Positions 6,952 through 17,381 are shown, numbered from the stretch's first letter. The stretch is 43,460 bases of DNA from Phycisphaerae bacterium (GCA_016782885.1 JADHXQ010000031.1:1-43460); one strand, 5' to 3'. A program made the numbers and translations. The notes: generated by a model from the sequence alone, not told the origin.

Positions 6952-9900
6952 ATGACAGCAGAGCGTAGATCAATGAGGTATCGGCTTGTCGGTGCAGTGG
7001 TCGTGTTTGCGGCCGCTGTGGTAGGCGTGCGTGTTTCTGATGCCCAGATTCTAAGGGGCAGGAGCATGATCTCGTCGGTTTCCACAGGCGGAAAGCCTCC
7101 GGCGCTGGTCAATGCCGACGACGAGTTGGCGAGCTATCTCGCCAGCGCCCGCAAGAATATCAAAGATGGAAATTACGATCGGGCGATAGAGATTCTCCAG
7201 GCGCTGATTGACAAGCCCGACAGCGGTTTTGTAGCCAATACCGACGGTAAGCAGTATGTGGCGTTGTGGCATAGCGCTAATGAGGCATTGGCGGGGATGG
7301 GACCCGAGGGCCTGAAACTCTACAGGCGCTTATACGATCCGCAGGCGGAGAAACTTTTCGAGCAGGCGGCGGGCACGCAGGATACTGCCGCGCTGCGGCG
7401 CCTTACGCAGCAATTTCTGCATACGGCGTACGGGTACAAGGCATTGCGGGGGCTTGGCGACATTCATTTCGACCGCGGGCATTTCGCCCGGGCCGCGATG
7501 TACTGGCGGAGGGCATTGAGGCTCAAATTTGCCTCGGGCCAACCGGCGATGCTGCTGGCGAAAATCGCTTCGGCGCTGCATCTGGCCGGTGACCCCGCCG
7601 GAAGCAAGTCCGCCGGTGCCGAGTTGCGCAAGAGCCATCCAAACGCGACGGGTGTCATGGGTGGAAAGAAGCGGGACCTCGCGGCGTTCGTCGAGCAGGT
7701 AAGAAAGATACCAGTACCCGATATCGCCGCCAGGCGACATCAGGCGGGCAAGGAGTGGAGGGGGCTGGGCGCTTTTCCCGACGGTATGGCGATTATGGGC
7801 GATTGCAACGTAGTTCTGACACCGAGCTGGCGAATGCCCGGCGACGTTCCTATAGGGCCCGTTGACATTCGCGGAAAGATGATTGCAATGCAGTCGCTGC
7901 TGACCAACTACACCGGCGGAAGCTACACGATGGTGCCCAAGCCCCGCAAAGGCCACGTGCATGTTAATTATGTCAGGACGCGGGGAATGGGCGCCGCAAT
8001 GAGCGGATTCTTCATGCCCGCGGGTATCCAGCCGGTAGTGGTCGGAAACCTCGTTCTCTGCCGCCTCGATGAGGGGGTGGCGGCTTACGACATCGATACC
8101 GGTACTGACAGTGTCGGCAAGCCGATCTGGTCGACGCAGTTTTCTCCGATGTATCGCAAGGGATACAGTTCGGGTGTGCGATACTATAGCGGTACGACAC
8201 AGCAAGTCTCAGATAACGGGCGCTATGCGATGACGGTTGACGGTGACCGGGTGTATCTGCTGGCGAAGTTCACGCCCGCAAAGAACTCCCGTGTTAGAGG
8301 TGTAACGACCGCCCGGCAGTACGCCAATACCTCCGTTCTGCAGGCGCTGTCGATAAGCCGCAACGGGCGACTGATGTGGCAGAGCGACGACAGTTCGGTC
8401 AACAGCGATGATGCAGTTCTGGGCGGTAAGTTCATATCGGTTCCCACGGTTTACAACGGGCGGCTGTACAGCCTGGTGGCGTTTCGGGAGATGTATCATC
8501 TCATGTGCCTGAGCGCCGAGACAGGCAAGCTGATCTGGCGCGTATCTATATCGCAGATACCGGCGATGGCGCAGAACTACCGGATGTACAACCAGCACCT
8601 GCTGGACAGGGGCAGCCCGGTGGCGATCGCCGAGGGTATGGCGTTTGTCGCCACCAATGCCGGCGTCGTCGCGGCATTCGAGGCAGAGTCGGGCGCCGCG
8701 GTGTGGGCCTACCAGTACGACAGCGACATTAATAAGGCGATGAGCCGGTATGGTTCAATCATACAACTAACAGGTCAACCGTCGGTGAACCCTGTTATCG
8801 TGACGCGGGGCAAGGTGATATCCCTTCCCATCGACAGTTCAAAGGTTCTCATGTTATCGGCCATCGACGGCAAGCCGTCCGGCGCCAGCGCCGCCCGGCA
8901 GGGACATCGCGATCTCAGCGCCATCGACGCAAACCGCATCCTGCTCAGCGGACCGGGCCTGATCGTGTTGTCCACCGCAACGGGCATGGAAATCCACAGG
9001 ACCTCGGATGCGGGGATTGTGGGACGGCCCGCGGTTTCGTCCGACAGCGTCCTCGCCAGCGGACAAGGCCAACTGATCCGCATGAACCTGAAGGACTACT
9101 CCCGCTCGACACGGGTCTTCACGAACAGCGATTGCCTGCTCGGTAACCTGGTTTGCGTGGATGGGAAGCTGATCGCGGCCAACACCGCTGGCGTCTGCGT
9201 GTACCTGAGCTACCAGGATTCCATTGGCTCCCTGACGAAGCGAATCGAGCGCCAGGATGGTTTCACGAAGCTCAATCTGATTTTCGATCGAGGGCAATTG
9301 TCGTTCAACTCGGGGCAGCTTGACAACGCCCTGGCGGACTTCAAGACCACCCTCGCTGCCGCTCGCAAGGGCGGTCATACGGCCGTTGAAGCGCAGGTGA
9401 CGCACTGGTTGTATCGAACGCACGTGGCGGTAGGCAACGCCGCCAAGACCGCCGACAAAATGCAGCAGCATTTCCAGGAAGCTTTGACGGTGGCCCGGAC
9501 GCTTAGCGGAGACAGCAGTGCTGTTCTTCGATGCACGATGCGACTGGCGCGGGTGATGGAACTGCGGGCGATTGAGTACCAGGCGTCCGCTGCCGCCAAA
9601 CTGGGCGCCGGAGACAAGCCCGCTGCAGCCCGGATCGAGGGCAAGCGTCACGCGATCCTGACAGAAGCGGTGAAACTCGCCAGGAAGATCGCCGAGACCC
9701 ACGCCGACAGGCGCGTTCCCGATATCCGGATAGGCGCCGATGCCAACGATCGCGTGCGGGATACCGAAGATACTCCGCTGATGCTCGCCGGAGTCTGGGC
9801 CCAACAGAAGTTTATTCCGCGGATCATCAAAACCCATGGGCGAAAGTGCTACGCGCCCTTCGACGACAAGGCCGGCGAAATGCTGCGCCAGGCAATATCA

Positions 9901-11652
9901 GACAATGACGGCGACACCATGCTGGAAGTCGCCAAACGCTGGCCTAACAGTCTCTGGGCCGCGCAGGCAATGTACGAGGCTGGTACGAGCCTTTACACCA
10001 GGACGCTCGCCAGCGGAAGCGAAGAAGATTATCCGGCGATGTCACAGGCGGCCTGGAGGTTGGCGCTGGCCGCCAGGATAACCGACGACCCGATGCTGGC
10101 GGTTTCATCGCTTGCCGGAAGGGCTACGATCTACCACTCCATGGGCATGACCAACTGCGCCCGGAGCATTTGTCGCGACATGAGAAGGCTCTGCAGGGCC
10201 AAGGGAATCACACTCACAGAAACAATCGAGTTCGCCGGAAAGGAAAACCGCGTCGTCGAGTTTCTCCGAAAGTTTGAAGGCGACAAGCCCCTTCCGCTCG
10301 AATCCGCCGGATCGCCGGAGTCTCTCGTTGCGCCACTGACCGAAGTGCTTGCGATCAAGGGCAGCGACGTCTTCATCGTTCGCGACCAGGAATACCAACC
10401 GATTCACCAGGGCGAAAACGTGCTGTTGCTGAACGCCGGGAAGGCCGTCTGGTTCAACACCGCCGCGAAATCAGCCGAAGATGCGATCCTCTGGCAGAGT
10501 GGCGCGCCGGTGGTGGCGATCGATCAGATACGCAACTACATGACGGCGCCGGGGTATGGGCTGATCGCGGGCCTCAGCGCCGACGCGAAGACGGTTGTGC
10601 TGGCCGACAGGGGAAGTCGCACCGCCACCGGTTTTGATATCGCCACGGGCAAGGTCGCCTGGCGCGGGACTTCCGCCGAGTGGGGGATGGCGTCTATGAG
10701 CTACATGGCCGCCGGCGATGGCGTTATGGTGCTCACCGACACCGCGGGCAAGGTCGTTTGTGTTGACATGGCGGACGGGAAGGTGCGGTGGATGAATAAA
10801 CTTGTCGGAGGGAACAGGGCGCCCGTCGCTCCGGCAAGAATCGCCCATGGCGTGGTCATGCTTCAGAGCAACACTTACAGGATGCTTACCTGTTTTGATA
10901 TCAAGGGCGGGAAGGTCATTGAGAAATGGGCGGGCAGTTCGTCTGCCGAAGGGCGAATGACCGTTGAGGGGCTCGTTCTTGTCCTTGTTGACGGGGTAGT
11001 GTCCCTGTACGATCCGGCCCGGATGAGCCACCCGCTGTGGACCAGGAAGTACGGCGAGTCGGCCAAACCGATATTGCTGACCGGCAGCGGCGGGCAGTTG
11101 TTCATCTCCGAAGGCATCTACAGCCCATGGATAGAAGTAGTATCTATGAGCAGCGGTAGTCCGTTGACGCGCGTCAAAATCGAAAGCTTCAACGGCGCCC
11201 AGACATCCATAACCGGCGCTGTCGCGAGAGCAGGAAATCTGTACGTGACGTTCGGGGGACTTGTCTCGGGCGATCGTAACAGGTATTTTGGAAGACAGAC
11301 AATGATACGCGGGCTGGGTGTCCAGAAAATCGATCTTGGTGACGGGCGGGTTGTCTGGCGCAACGAACTGGGCGCCGCGAATTATTACTTCAACACCCTT
11401 CCGCTTATTGTTACCGATCGGACGATCGCCGCGGCGCCCAAGGACACCCAGCAGACGATACCGCGAAAGATTCATCTGATCGATACCGAACAAGGCCGCT
11501 CTCTCCAGAGTATTGAAGTATACAAGGGCCTCACTGACGTTATGAAGCAGGAAGATCGGTTGAGGCTCGGCGCAATTTTCCAGCCGGCGTTGATAAAGGG
11601 ACGTCTTTTAGTCGAGACTTTCGACGGGGTGGGCGTGTATAAACAGAAGTGA
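6952..11652 (+). CDS. Giant exported protein with TPR segments and two PQQ-like beta-propellers
   Basis: 1566 residues, first gene of a ten-gene operon. An N-terminal signal peptide (hydrophobic core VGAVVVFAAAVVGV, Ala-rich cleavage region near SDAQ) predicts export. Residues about 45-250 form TPR-like helices (DGNYDRAIEILQALI). About 265-760 form a first propeller with repeated xG(K/R)xxW blades (GKPIWSTQ near 389, TGKLIWRV near 523, SGAAVWAY near 579). About 770-1110 are again TPR-like helices (SGQLDNALADFKTTL). About 1155-1560 form a second propeller (GKAVWFN 1161, TGKVAWRG 1232, DGKVRWMN 1274, DGRVVWRN 1463). Such PQQ-like blades also occur in non-enzymatic scaffolds of the BamB kind, and no dehydrogenase active-site set was identified, so a scaffold or sensor role is more likely than enzymatic. 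ATG at 6973 is an alternative start giving a shorter signal peptide. Confidence 0.85.
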   Translation: MTAERRSMRYRLVGAVVVFAAAVVGVRVSDAQILRGRSMISSVSTGGKPPALVNADDELASYLASARKNIKDGNYDRAIEILQALIDKPDSGFVANTDGKQYVALWHSANEALAGMGPEGLKLYRRLYDPQAEKLFEQAAGTQDTAALRRLTQQFLHTAYGYKALRGLGDIHFDRGHFARAAMYWRRALRLKFASGQPAMLLAKIASALHLAGDPAGSKSAGAELRKSHPNATGVMGGKKRDLAAFVEQVRKIPVPDIAARRHQAGKEWRGLGAFPDGMAIMGDCNVVLTPSWRMPGDVPIGPVDIRGKMIAMQSLLTNYTGGSYTMVPKPRKGHVHVNYVRTRGMGAAMSGFFMPAGIQPVVVGNLVLCRLDEGVAAYDIDTGTDSVGKPIWSTQFSPMYRKGYSSGVRYYSGTTQQVSDNGRYAMTVDGDRVYLLAKFTPAKNSRVRGVTTARQYANTSVLQALSISRNGRLMWQSDDSSVNSDDAVLGGKFISVPTVYNGRLYSLVAFREMYHLMCLSAETGKLIWRVSISQIPAMAQNYRMYNQHLLDRGSPVAIAEGMAFVATNAGVVAAFEAESGAAVWAYQYDSDINKAMSRYGSIIQLTGQPSVNPVIVTRGKVISLPIDSSKVLMLSAIDGKPSGASAARQGHRDLSAIDANRILLSGPGLIVLSTATGMEIHRTSDAGIVGRPAVSSDSVLASGQGQLIRMNLKDYSRSTRVFTNSDCLLGNLVCVDGKLIAANTAGVCVYLSYQDSIGSLTKRIERQDGFTKLNLIFDRGQLSFNSGQLDNALADFKTTLAAARKGGHTAVEAQVTHWLYRTHVAVGNAAKTADKMQQHFQEALTVARTLSGDSSAVLRCTMRLARVMELRAIEYQASAAAKLGAGDKPAAARIEGKRHAILTEAVKLARKIAETHADRRVPDIRIGADANDRVRDTEDTPLMLAGVWAQQKFIPRIIKTHGRKCYAPFDDKAGEMLRQAISDNDGDTMLEVAKRWPNSLWAAQAMYEAGTSLYTRTLASGSEEDYPAMSQAAWRLALAARITDDPMLAVSSLAGRATIYHSMGMTNCARSICRDMRRLCRAKGITLTETIEFAGKENRVVEFLRKFEGDKPLPLESAGSPESLVAPLTEVLAIKGSDVFIVRDQEYQPIHQGENVLLLNAGKAVWFNTAAKSAEDAILWQSGAPVVAIDQIRNYMTAPGYGLIAGLSADAKTVVLADRGSRTATGFDIATGKVAWRGTSAEWGMASMSYMAAGDGVMVLTDTAGKVVCVDMADGKVRWMNKLVGGNRAPVAPARIAHGVVMLQSNTYRMLTCFDIKGGKVIEKWAGSSSAEGRMTVEGLVLVLVDGVVSLYDPARMSHPLWTRKYGESAKPILLTGSGGQLFISEGIYSPWIEVVSMSSGSPLTRVKIESFNGAQTSITGAVARAGNLYVTFGGLVSGDRNRYFGRQTMIRGLGVQKIDLGDGRVVWRNELGAANYYFNTLPLIVTDRTIAAAPKDTQQTIPRKIHLIDTEQGRSLQSIEVYKGLTDVMKQEDRLRLGAIFQPALIKGRLLVETFDGVGVYKQK

Positions 11653-11715
11653 CGCGGCGCCGGTTTTTCCGGTGCGGTGTGGGAACAGCCTGCGGGTATC
11701 GGAGGCAAGAGAAAA

Positions 11716-12855
11716 ATGAATCGCAACAACCGTGACATGTCCGGCGGCAAGGGCCTGTGCCTGTTGCTCGCAGTTGCTGTGGTCGCCTTGACCGTTCTGC
11801 CCGGAAAGCAGACCGCAAAAGCCGAGGCTCCCAGCCCCATCATGCCCGAACTCGTCAATCGCAAGATACTGACGTCTATCGATCGCGGGCTGAAGTATCT
11901 CGTTGACACTCAGCGGCGCGACGGCAGTTGGCTCAACCAGGGCGGATATGGGATGTACCCGGCGGTGATGACAGGTCTGTCGGGTCTGGCGTTGATGGCC
12001 GGCGGATCAACGCCCGAAACCGGTCCGTACGCCAAGTCTGTCGCCAAGGCGATGAATTACCTGCTGCGTGTGGCGGAAACTCATACCGACGGGCTCGTGG
12101 CGGGGCCAGGCGCCGAGTATCGCAGCATGTACGGGCATGGGTTTTCGGTACTGTTCCTGGCACAGTGCTACGGGATGGAGCTTAATATAGCTACCGAGGC
12201 GAAGCTCCGAAAGGTCCTGAACGGTGGCGTTAAACTCATCGTCAATAGCCAGTCGAAGAAGACTTCGCGGTTCGGTAAGCCTTGCGGTGGTTGGTATTAC
12301 ACCCCGGGCAGCAGCAGCGACGAAGGTTCGGTTACGGTCACGCAGCTCCAGGCGCTGCGGGCCTGCCGCAACGTAGGGATCAAAGTGCCCAAGGATTGCA
12401 TCGACAAGGCCGTCGAGTATCTCCGGCACTGCCAGATGGCCGACGGGGGTATCTGCTACTCGTTCTCCAGCCGGGGCTCGTCGCGCCCGCCGATTTCGGC
12501 TGCGGCGATTGCATGCTTCTATGCGGCCGGTGTCTACGACCGAGGCACGGGAGGGAAGGGAACCGAGGCTGAGATGGTTGAGAAGCTCGTACAGTACGTC
12601 GACCGGGCCGCGGGGACCGGGTCGAGCGGCGGAGGACACTGGTTCTACACGCAGTTTTACCTCTCGCAGGTCAAGTACCAGCAGGGCAAGAAGCCCTGGA
12701 AAGCCTACTATCCGGCAATGAGCCAGAGATTCACGCAGATGCAGAATCCAGACGGTAGTTGGAATGGCGACAGTGTCGGAACGACATACGGTACGGCGAT
12801 CGCCACGATGATCCTCCAACTGCCTTTCGGATACCTGCCTATCGTTCAGAGATAA
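11716..12855 (+). CDS. Exported alpha/alpha-toroid protein (prenyltransferase/squalene-cyclase-like repeats)
   Basis: 379 residues from the ATG at 11716, chosen because GGAGG at 11701-11705 precedes it at good distance. A signal peptide covers about residues 1-37 (hydrophobic LCLLLAVAVVALTVLPG). The mature part shows QW-type repeats: QRRDGSW at 66-72 and QNPDGSW at 343-349, with helix pairs such as GLKYLVDT and TVTQLQALRACRNVGI between them. The triterpene-cyclase acidic motif DxDD is not present, so it is probably not a cyclase; the fold is shared with protein prenyltransferases and complement thioester domains. Position directly before moxR, 67 bases apart, suggests it works with the MoxR/vWA machinery. 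Substrate unknown. Confidence 0.82.
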   Translation: MNRNNRDMSGGKGLCLLLAVAVVALTVLPGKQTAKAEAPSPIMPELVNRKILTSIDRGLKYLVDTQRRDGSWLNQGGYGMYPAVMTGLSGLALMAGGSTPETGPYAKSVAKAMNYLLRVAETHTDGLVAGPGAEYRSMYGHGFSVLFLAQCYGMELNIATEAKLRKVLNGGVKLIVNSQSKKTSRFGKPCGGWYYTPGSSSDEGSVTVTQLQALRACRNVGIKVPKDCIDKAVEYLRHCQMADGGICYSFSSRGSSRPPISAAAIACFYAAGVYDRGTGGKGTEAEMVEKLVQYVDRAAGTGSSGGGHWFYTQFYLSQVKYQQGKKPWKAYYPAMSQRFTQMQNPDGSWNGDSVGTTYGTAIATMILQLPFGYLPIVQR

Positions 12856-12922
12856 CCCGCGGCGCCGCTCTACGCGGTCCGCGGCGACCAGAAACAAGAG
12901 AACAAGAGAACAGGAGAATACG

Positions 12923-14050
12923 GTGACTGACAATCCAAACACGCCGGTGAGCGAACTTACCTCAACCGAGATACAGGCCGCCGAAAGACTTACGCGGGCC
13001 TACCAGACCATTCGCGACGAAATGAACAAGGCCATCGTCGGACAGGCCCAGGTGCTCGAGGAACTGCTGATGTGCATTTTCGCCAAGGGACACGCTATCC
13101 TCGAGGGTGTTCCAGGCCTGGCAAAAACGCTCATGGTCTCGTCGTTGGCGGATTGTCTCGACCTGGACTTCGCACGCATTCAGTTCACCCCGGACCTGAT
13201 GCCTTCGGACATTACCGGTACGGAGGTGATCCAGGAAGACAAGGCTACCGGGCAGAGAGAGTTCAAGTTCCTCCAGGGCCCGATCTTTGCGAACATTATC
13301 CTGGCCGACGAGATCAATCGCACTCCTCCGAAAACCCAGGCCGCCCTGCTCGAGGCTATGCAGGAAAGGCAGGTCTCCATTGGCGGAAACCGGATGCCGA
13401 TGAAGGATCCGTTCTTCGTGCTGGCTACGCAGAACCCCATCGAGCAGGAAGGTACATACCCGCTGCCAGAAGCACAGCAGGACCGGTTCATGTTCAAAAT
13501 ATTCGTGGACTATCCCGACTGGGACGAGGAGTTTGACATCGTCCGCCTGACTACCGCCGTACAGGAGACCAGCCTGTCGAGTATCATCAGCGGCGAAGAT
13601 ATTGTCTCGCTGCAGGAAATCATCCGCCGCGTCCCGGTGGCCGATCATGTTATCCGCTACGCGATGCGATTGGTCCGGGCAACGAGAGTACCCTCTGATG
13701 ACGTGCCGAAAATCATCAAAGACTACGTCTCATGGGGCGCCGGTCCAAGAGCGTGCCAGTATCTCATTCTCGGCGGCAAGGTTCGGGCGGTTCTGTACGG
13801 GCGATATCACGTCTCCACCGAAGACATCCAGGCTGTGGCCAGGCCCGTATTACGCCACCGGCTCGTTACGAACTTCAACGCTGACGCGGAGGGCTTCGAT
13901 GCCGACAAGATCATCGCCCACCTGCTGGAGATAGTGCCCGCCAAGGATTCAACCATAGCGTCTCACCCTGCCACCGCCAAGGCCGTCGGCACACCGCCCG
14001 CCTCCGAAAGTGCCGGCGAAGTTGAAATACACGACGACGAAGTGGTATAG
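12923..14050 (+). CDS. MoxR family AAA+ ATPase
   Basis: This is a cytosolic AAA+ chaperone-like ATPase, typically acting with vWA proteins in maturation or assembly of other proteins. 375 residues, GTG start at 12923 with AGGAGA a few bases upstream. Walker A is GVPGLAKT (62-69), Walker B IILADE (125-130) followed by INRTPPKTQAALLEAMQE, the conserved PSDITGTEV loop lies at 94-102, and sensor 1 is LATQNP near 166-171, followed by EQEGTYPLPEAQQDRF. The C-terminal lid domain is complete; the last ~30 residues are a disordered Ala/Thr/Glu-rich tail. The upstream gap holds short ACAAGAGA-type direct repeats that merge into the ribosome-binding site. Confidence 0.96.
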   Translation: MTDNPNTPVSELTSTEIQAAERLTRAYQTIRDEMNKAIVGQAQVLEELLMCIFAKGHAILEGVPGLAKTLMVSSLADCLDLDFARIQFTPDLMPSDITGTEVIQEDKATGQREFKFLQGPIFANIILADEINRTPPKTQAALLEAMQERQVSIGGNRMPMKDPFFVLATQNPIEQEGTYPLPEAQQDRFMFKIFVDYPDWDEEFDIVRLTTAVQETSLSSIISGEDIVSLQEIIRRVPVADHVIRYAMRLVRATRVPSDDVPKIIKDYVSWGAGPRACQYLILGGKVRAVLYGRYHVSTEDIQAVARPVLRHRLVTNFNADAEGFDADKIIAHLLEIVPAKDSTIASHPATAKAVGTPPASESAGEVEIHDDEVV

Positions 14051-14100
14051 CGTTCCTTTGGCACGTGGAATGATAGATTGCCTTGGACGGCACCAGAAAG

Positions 14101-15030
14101 ATGAGCAACGAACTTACAGACTATCTTGATCCGAAAGTGCTGGCGAAGATCACCCGTCTTGACCTCCAGGCCCGCCTGGTGGTCGAGGGGTTTGTCTCGG
14201 GAATGCACCGCAGCCCGTTCAACGGTTTCTCCGTGGAGTTCGCGGCGCACCGCGAATACGTTCCCGGTGACGATATCAAGCATATCGACTGGAAAGTGCA
14301 GGCGAAAACCGACCGCTACTACATCAAGCAGTACGAAGAGGAGACGAACCTCAAGGCCACTTTCCTCGTGGATGTCAGCGAATCGATGCACTACGGTGGC
14401 GGTGACGGTGGCGAGAGGCTCAACAAGTACCGCTACGCCGCCGCGACCGCGGCGTCGCTGGCGTTTCTGCTTCTTCAGCAGCAGGACGCCGTCGGGCTTG
14501 GCGTTTTCGACGAGCAGTTGCGCACCTACATTCCCTCCTCGGGGCATCCAAACCAGATAAAAAATTTCGTTCACGCCCTGGCGATTAACGAACCACGGGC
14601 AAAAACGTCGATCGAGCTGATCTGTCATTCGCTGGCCGAGAAGATATCCCGGCGCGGTATGGTCTGCCTGGTGAGCGATCTGCTGACCGATATCGAGGGC
14701 CTGATGCGCGGTCTGGAGCACTTCAGGCACTACGGGCATGAAGTAATGGTGCTCCACATAATGGACGAGGATGAACTTACCTTCCCGTTCCAGGGAAACA
14801 CGATGTTCCAGGGTCTGGAAGATACCGGTCGCCTGCTCATCGAACCCAGAGCCCTGCGGAAAGGGTACATCGAGTCGATGGAACGATTCTGCCGTGACGT
14901 CCAGCGCCGCTGTGTATCGTCCCGGATCGATTACAAACGAATTTCCACTGCCGACCACCTGGACGCGGCGCTGCTGGCGTTCCTGGCGGCTCGGGCGGCG
15001 GCAAACCGCAAGGCCGGCTCCAAAAGATAG
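14101..15030 (+). CDS. DUF58 protein (vWA-like)
   Basis: 309 residues from ATG 14101; an in-frame TTG at 14083 is less likely. The DUF58 signature REYVPGDDIKHIDWK lies at 51-65, followed by the basic RYYIKQYEEE segment. A vWA-like metal-site motif DVSES (DxSxS) lies at 91-95. The protein lacks the N-terminal membrane helices of some DUF58 members and is probably cytosolic or peripheral. DUF58 genes are the usual partner of moxR and sit between the ATPase and the membrane vWA proteins, as here. It ends 29 bases before the next gene. Confidence 0.92.
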   Translation: MSNELTDYLDPKVLAKITRLDLQARLVVEGFVSGMHRSPFNGFSVEFAAHREYVPGDDIKHIDWKVQAKTDRYYIKQYEEETNLKATFLVDVSESMHYGGGDGGERLNKYRYAAATAASLAFLLLQQQDAVGLGVFDEQLRTYIPSSGHPNQIKNFVHALAINEPRAKTSIELICHSLAEKISRRGMVCLVSDLLTDIEGLMRGLEHFRHYGHEVMVLHIMDEDELTFPFQGNTMFQGLEDTGRLLIEPRALRKGYIESMERFCRDVQRRCVSSRIDYKRISTADHLDAALLAFLAARAAANRKAGSKR

Positions 15031-15059
15031 CCCCGCCTTTGAGATTGAAAGATAAATAG

Positions 15060-17381
15060 ATGTCATTCGTGACGCCGATGATATTCTGGATTGGGCTTGG
15101 AACCGTTTCGGTTCCGGTCATAATTCACCTGCTCAATCGCAGGCGGTTTCGTATTCGCCAATGGGCGGCGATGCAGTTCCTGCTCGACTCCCTGCGCCGT
15201 AACCGCCGCCGCTTGAGGATAGAAGAGTTGATCCTGATGGCGCTGCGATGCATGGCGATTTTTCTGCTTGCAATGGCCATCGCAAGGTTTACCGGATGTG
15301 GTGATAATGATCTCATGCCCGGTGGCGATCAGGCGCCCGAGACGAGCGTGTTCATCCTCGACGACAGCTTCTCGATGGACCAGAAAATCGGTGGTCCGAC
15401 GATCCTGGAAAACGCCATCAAGGACGTGGTCCGGCAGATCAAGCGATTGTCGGAGAGTGCCAAATCCGATCAGATAGCGATCCTGCTGACATCCAGACCG
15501 CGCGTCGATGACGCGTTCCAGGCATTTATGCCCGTCACCGGGGACGAAGAGATTGAGCGGCTTATTGCGAGGATTGAGGGCATCGAGCCGAGCGACTCAC
15601 CGGCCAGACTCGGAGAGGCTCTTGCCGCCGCCGGGGAAATGCTCGCCGCCGAAGACGAACCCAAAAACGTCTTTGTATTCAGCGATTTCCGGGCGGTCGA
15701 TTTGGGCAAGGGCAAGGCCGGGCAGTACCAGACCGCGTTCAGGGCCCTTCGCGAGCAGGGCGCTCGCGTTATTACGCTGGACTACGGCAGGCGCGTGAAC
15801 TCCAACCTGACCGTAGAGAAAATCGAGTTGCTCGACAAGTGGGCCCTGGTCGGTGTTCCGGCGCGTATCGGAGTTACGGTTCGCAACAACGGTTCGGTCC
15901 GGGTCGAGGACGTCGCTGTTGCGATGTCGGCCCGGTGGCGCGTGGATAACGAGGACGAACGGGCGATTTTCCCGGCCGAAACGATTTCCTCGATTTCGGC
16001 CGATTCGTCAGTTCGAATGGAGTTCACCGTGACGCTTCCGAAGCAGGGGTCCGCGGCGATACAAACCGATTTGCCGTCAGACCACCTGGCCGGAGACAAT
16101 GCGGGGTATCTGGCTTTGGACGTTCGCAAGGCCGTTCGCGTACTGATAGTCGACGGACATCCGGACATGACCGATCCGGCGTTGAGCGAAGCCTACAGGA
16201 TAGCCCTCCTCCTGGACCCGCAGAGGAACGCCAGCCACGGTAACGAGGTAACGGTGGTCACCGCCGAGGCCCTGGAGGCTCGGAGTTTCCGTGACTACGA
16301 CCTCGTGTTGCTCCTGGACGTTCCCAAGCTGTCTTCGGCGCTCGATGCCGAGAGCGGGAAGGTGATATATCCGCAGTTGTTGTCTCTGGAGCAATACGTG
16401 CGGGATGGTGGCGGGCTGGCGATATTCACCGGAAGCAATGTGAACCTTGCATTCTATAACGGGCCAATGTACGCCGAAGGCACCGGGCTTTCTCCGTTGG
16501 TGATAAGTCCGCCTCGCGGTGATGCATCCGCCAGGGAGAAATATCGGCGTCTCGACGCCAGGAGCATCGCCGGCGATTCGTTCCTGCGTTCGCTGCGTGG
16601 TGAAGGTGGCGCGATTCGTTGCGCCATGGTCCGGTTCTATGCTTATACTCCTTCCGATCCCTTGACGCGATCTGCGCCGTCGGGCGATATCAAGCCTCCT
16701 CGAGTAGTTGCCAGGTTCACCGCTCCCGATGGTGGCGACGGGCCTCCGGCGATAGTGGTCAGGCAGTTCGGTAAGGGCACAACGATGATGCTTTACAGCA
16801 CTGCTTCGACCCGCTGGAACGACTGGGCCGATGACGAGCCCGAGTCGGCTTACAGCGCACCGATGCTCGACATGATGATGCACCTGGCCAGGTCGCAGGC
16901 GGGCTCGCAGGCGCTGAGAGTCGGTGAACCGATTCTCCACACGATAGACCGCGAATCGCGCGATGCCCGGGTCACGGTCCGGACCCCGCGATTTCCTGCA
17001 GACGACGTGATTACTCTCAAGACCGTTGTCCAGGGCGACGACAATCAGCCCGCGCAGATAGTCAGATACGATAATCCCCCGTATGCCGGATGCTATACGA
17101 TGTCCCTGGGAATGCCTGACGGGTCTCAGAACGACCTGTTCTTCGCCCGGAACGTCGATCCCGCCGAGGGCAACCTCACCCCGGGCGGTGAAAAACTCAT
17201 AGCCCGCGCGTTGGGTTCGGCGGATTTCAAGTACGTCTCCCGGCTTACGGCAGGGTCGGCCTCGGACGTGCAGACAAAGGAACAGAAGGAATACTGGCTG
17301 CTGCTTTTGGCGCTGCTTTTGGTGGTGCTGATGGTTGAGACCGTCCTGGCACAGCGTTTCGGACACTACTCGGGCAAATGA
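15060..17381 (+). CDS. BatA-type membrane vWA protein with GATase-like insert
   Basis: 773 residues. The N-terminus is the double-membrane-helix domain typical of BatA-like proteins: residues 6-25 and 57-77, separated by the basic NRRRFRIRQWAAMQF and RRNRRRLRIEE stretches. A vWA domain follows with an intact DxSxS motif (DDSFS, 101-105). About 210-360 look like an Ig/CARDB-like beta domain (NLTVEKIELLDKWALVGVPA, VTVRNNGSVRVEDVAV). About 360-590 resemble a class I glutamine-amidotransferase-like fold (AVRVLIVDGHPDM, VRDGGGLAIFTGSN) without an evident catalytic Cys. A C-terminal helix (LLLLALLLVVLMVETVLA) anchors the protein. The extracytoplasmic part is therefore held by helices at both ends. 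Member of the MoxR operon. Confidence 0.88.
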   Translation: MSFVTPMIFWIGLGTVSVPVIIHLLNRRRFRIRQWAAMQFLLDSLRRNRRRLRIEELILMALRCMAIFLLAMAIARFTGCGDNDLMPGGDQAPETSVFILDDSFSMDQKIGGPTILENAIKDVVRQIKRLSESAKSDQIAILLTSRPRVDDAFQAFMPVTGDEEIERLIARIEGIEPSDSPARLGEALAAAGEMLAAEDEPKNVFVFSDFRAVDLGKGKAGQYQTAFRALREQGARVITLDYGRRVNSNLTVEKIELLDKWALVGVPARIGVTVRNNGSVRVEDVAVAMSARWRVDNEDERAIFPAETISSISADSSVRMEFTVTLPKQGSAAIQTDLPSDHLAGDNAGYLALDVRKAVRVLIVDGHPDMTDPALSEAYRIALLLDPQRNASHGNEVTVVTAEALEARSFRDYDLVLLLDVPKLSSALDAESGKVIYPQLLSLEQYVRDGGGLAIFTGSNVNLAFYNGPMYAEGTGLSPLVISPPRGDASAREKYRRLDARSIAGDSFLRSLRGEGGAIRCAMVRFYAYTPSDPLTRSAPSGDIKPPRVVARFTAPDGGDGPPAIVVRQFGKGTTMMLYSTASTRWNDWADDEPESAYSAPMLDMMMHLARSQAGSQALRVGEPILHTIDRESRDARVTVRTPRFPADDVITLKTVVQGDDNQPAQIVRYDNPPYAGCYTMSLGMPDGSQNDLFFARNVDPAEGNLTPGGEKLIARALGSADFKYVSRLTAGSASDVQTKEQKEYWLLLLALLLVVLMVETVLAQRFGHYSGK

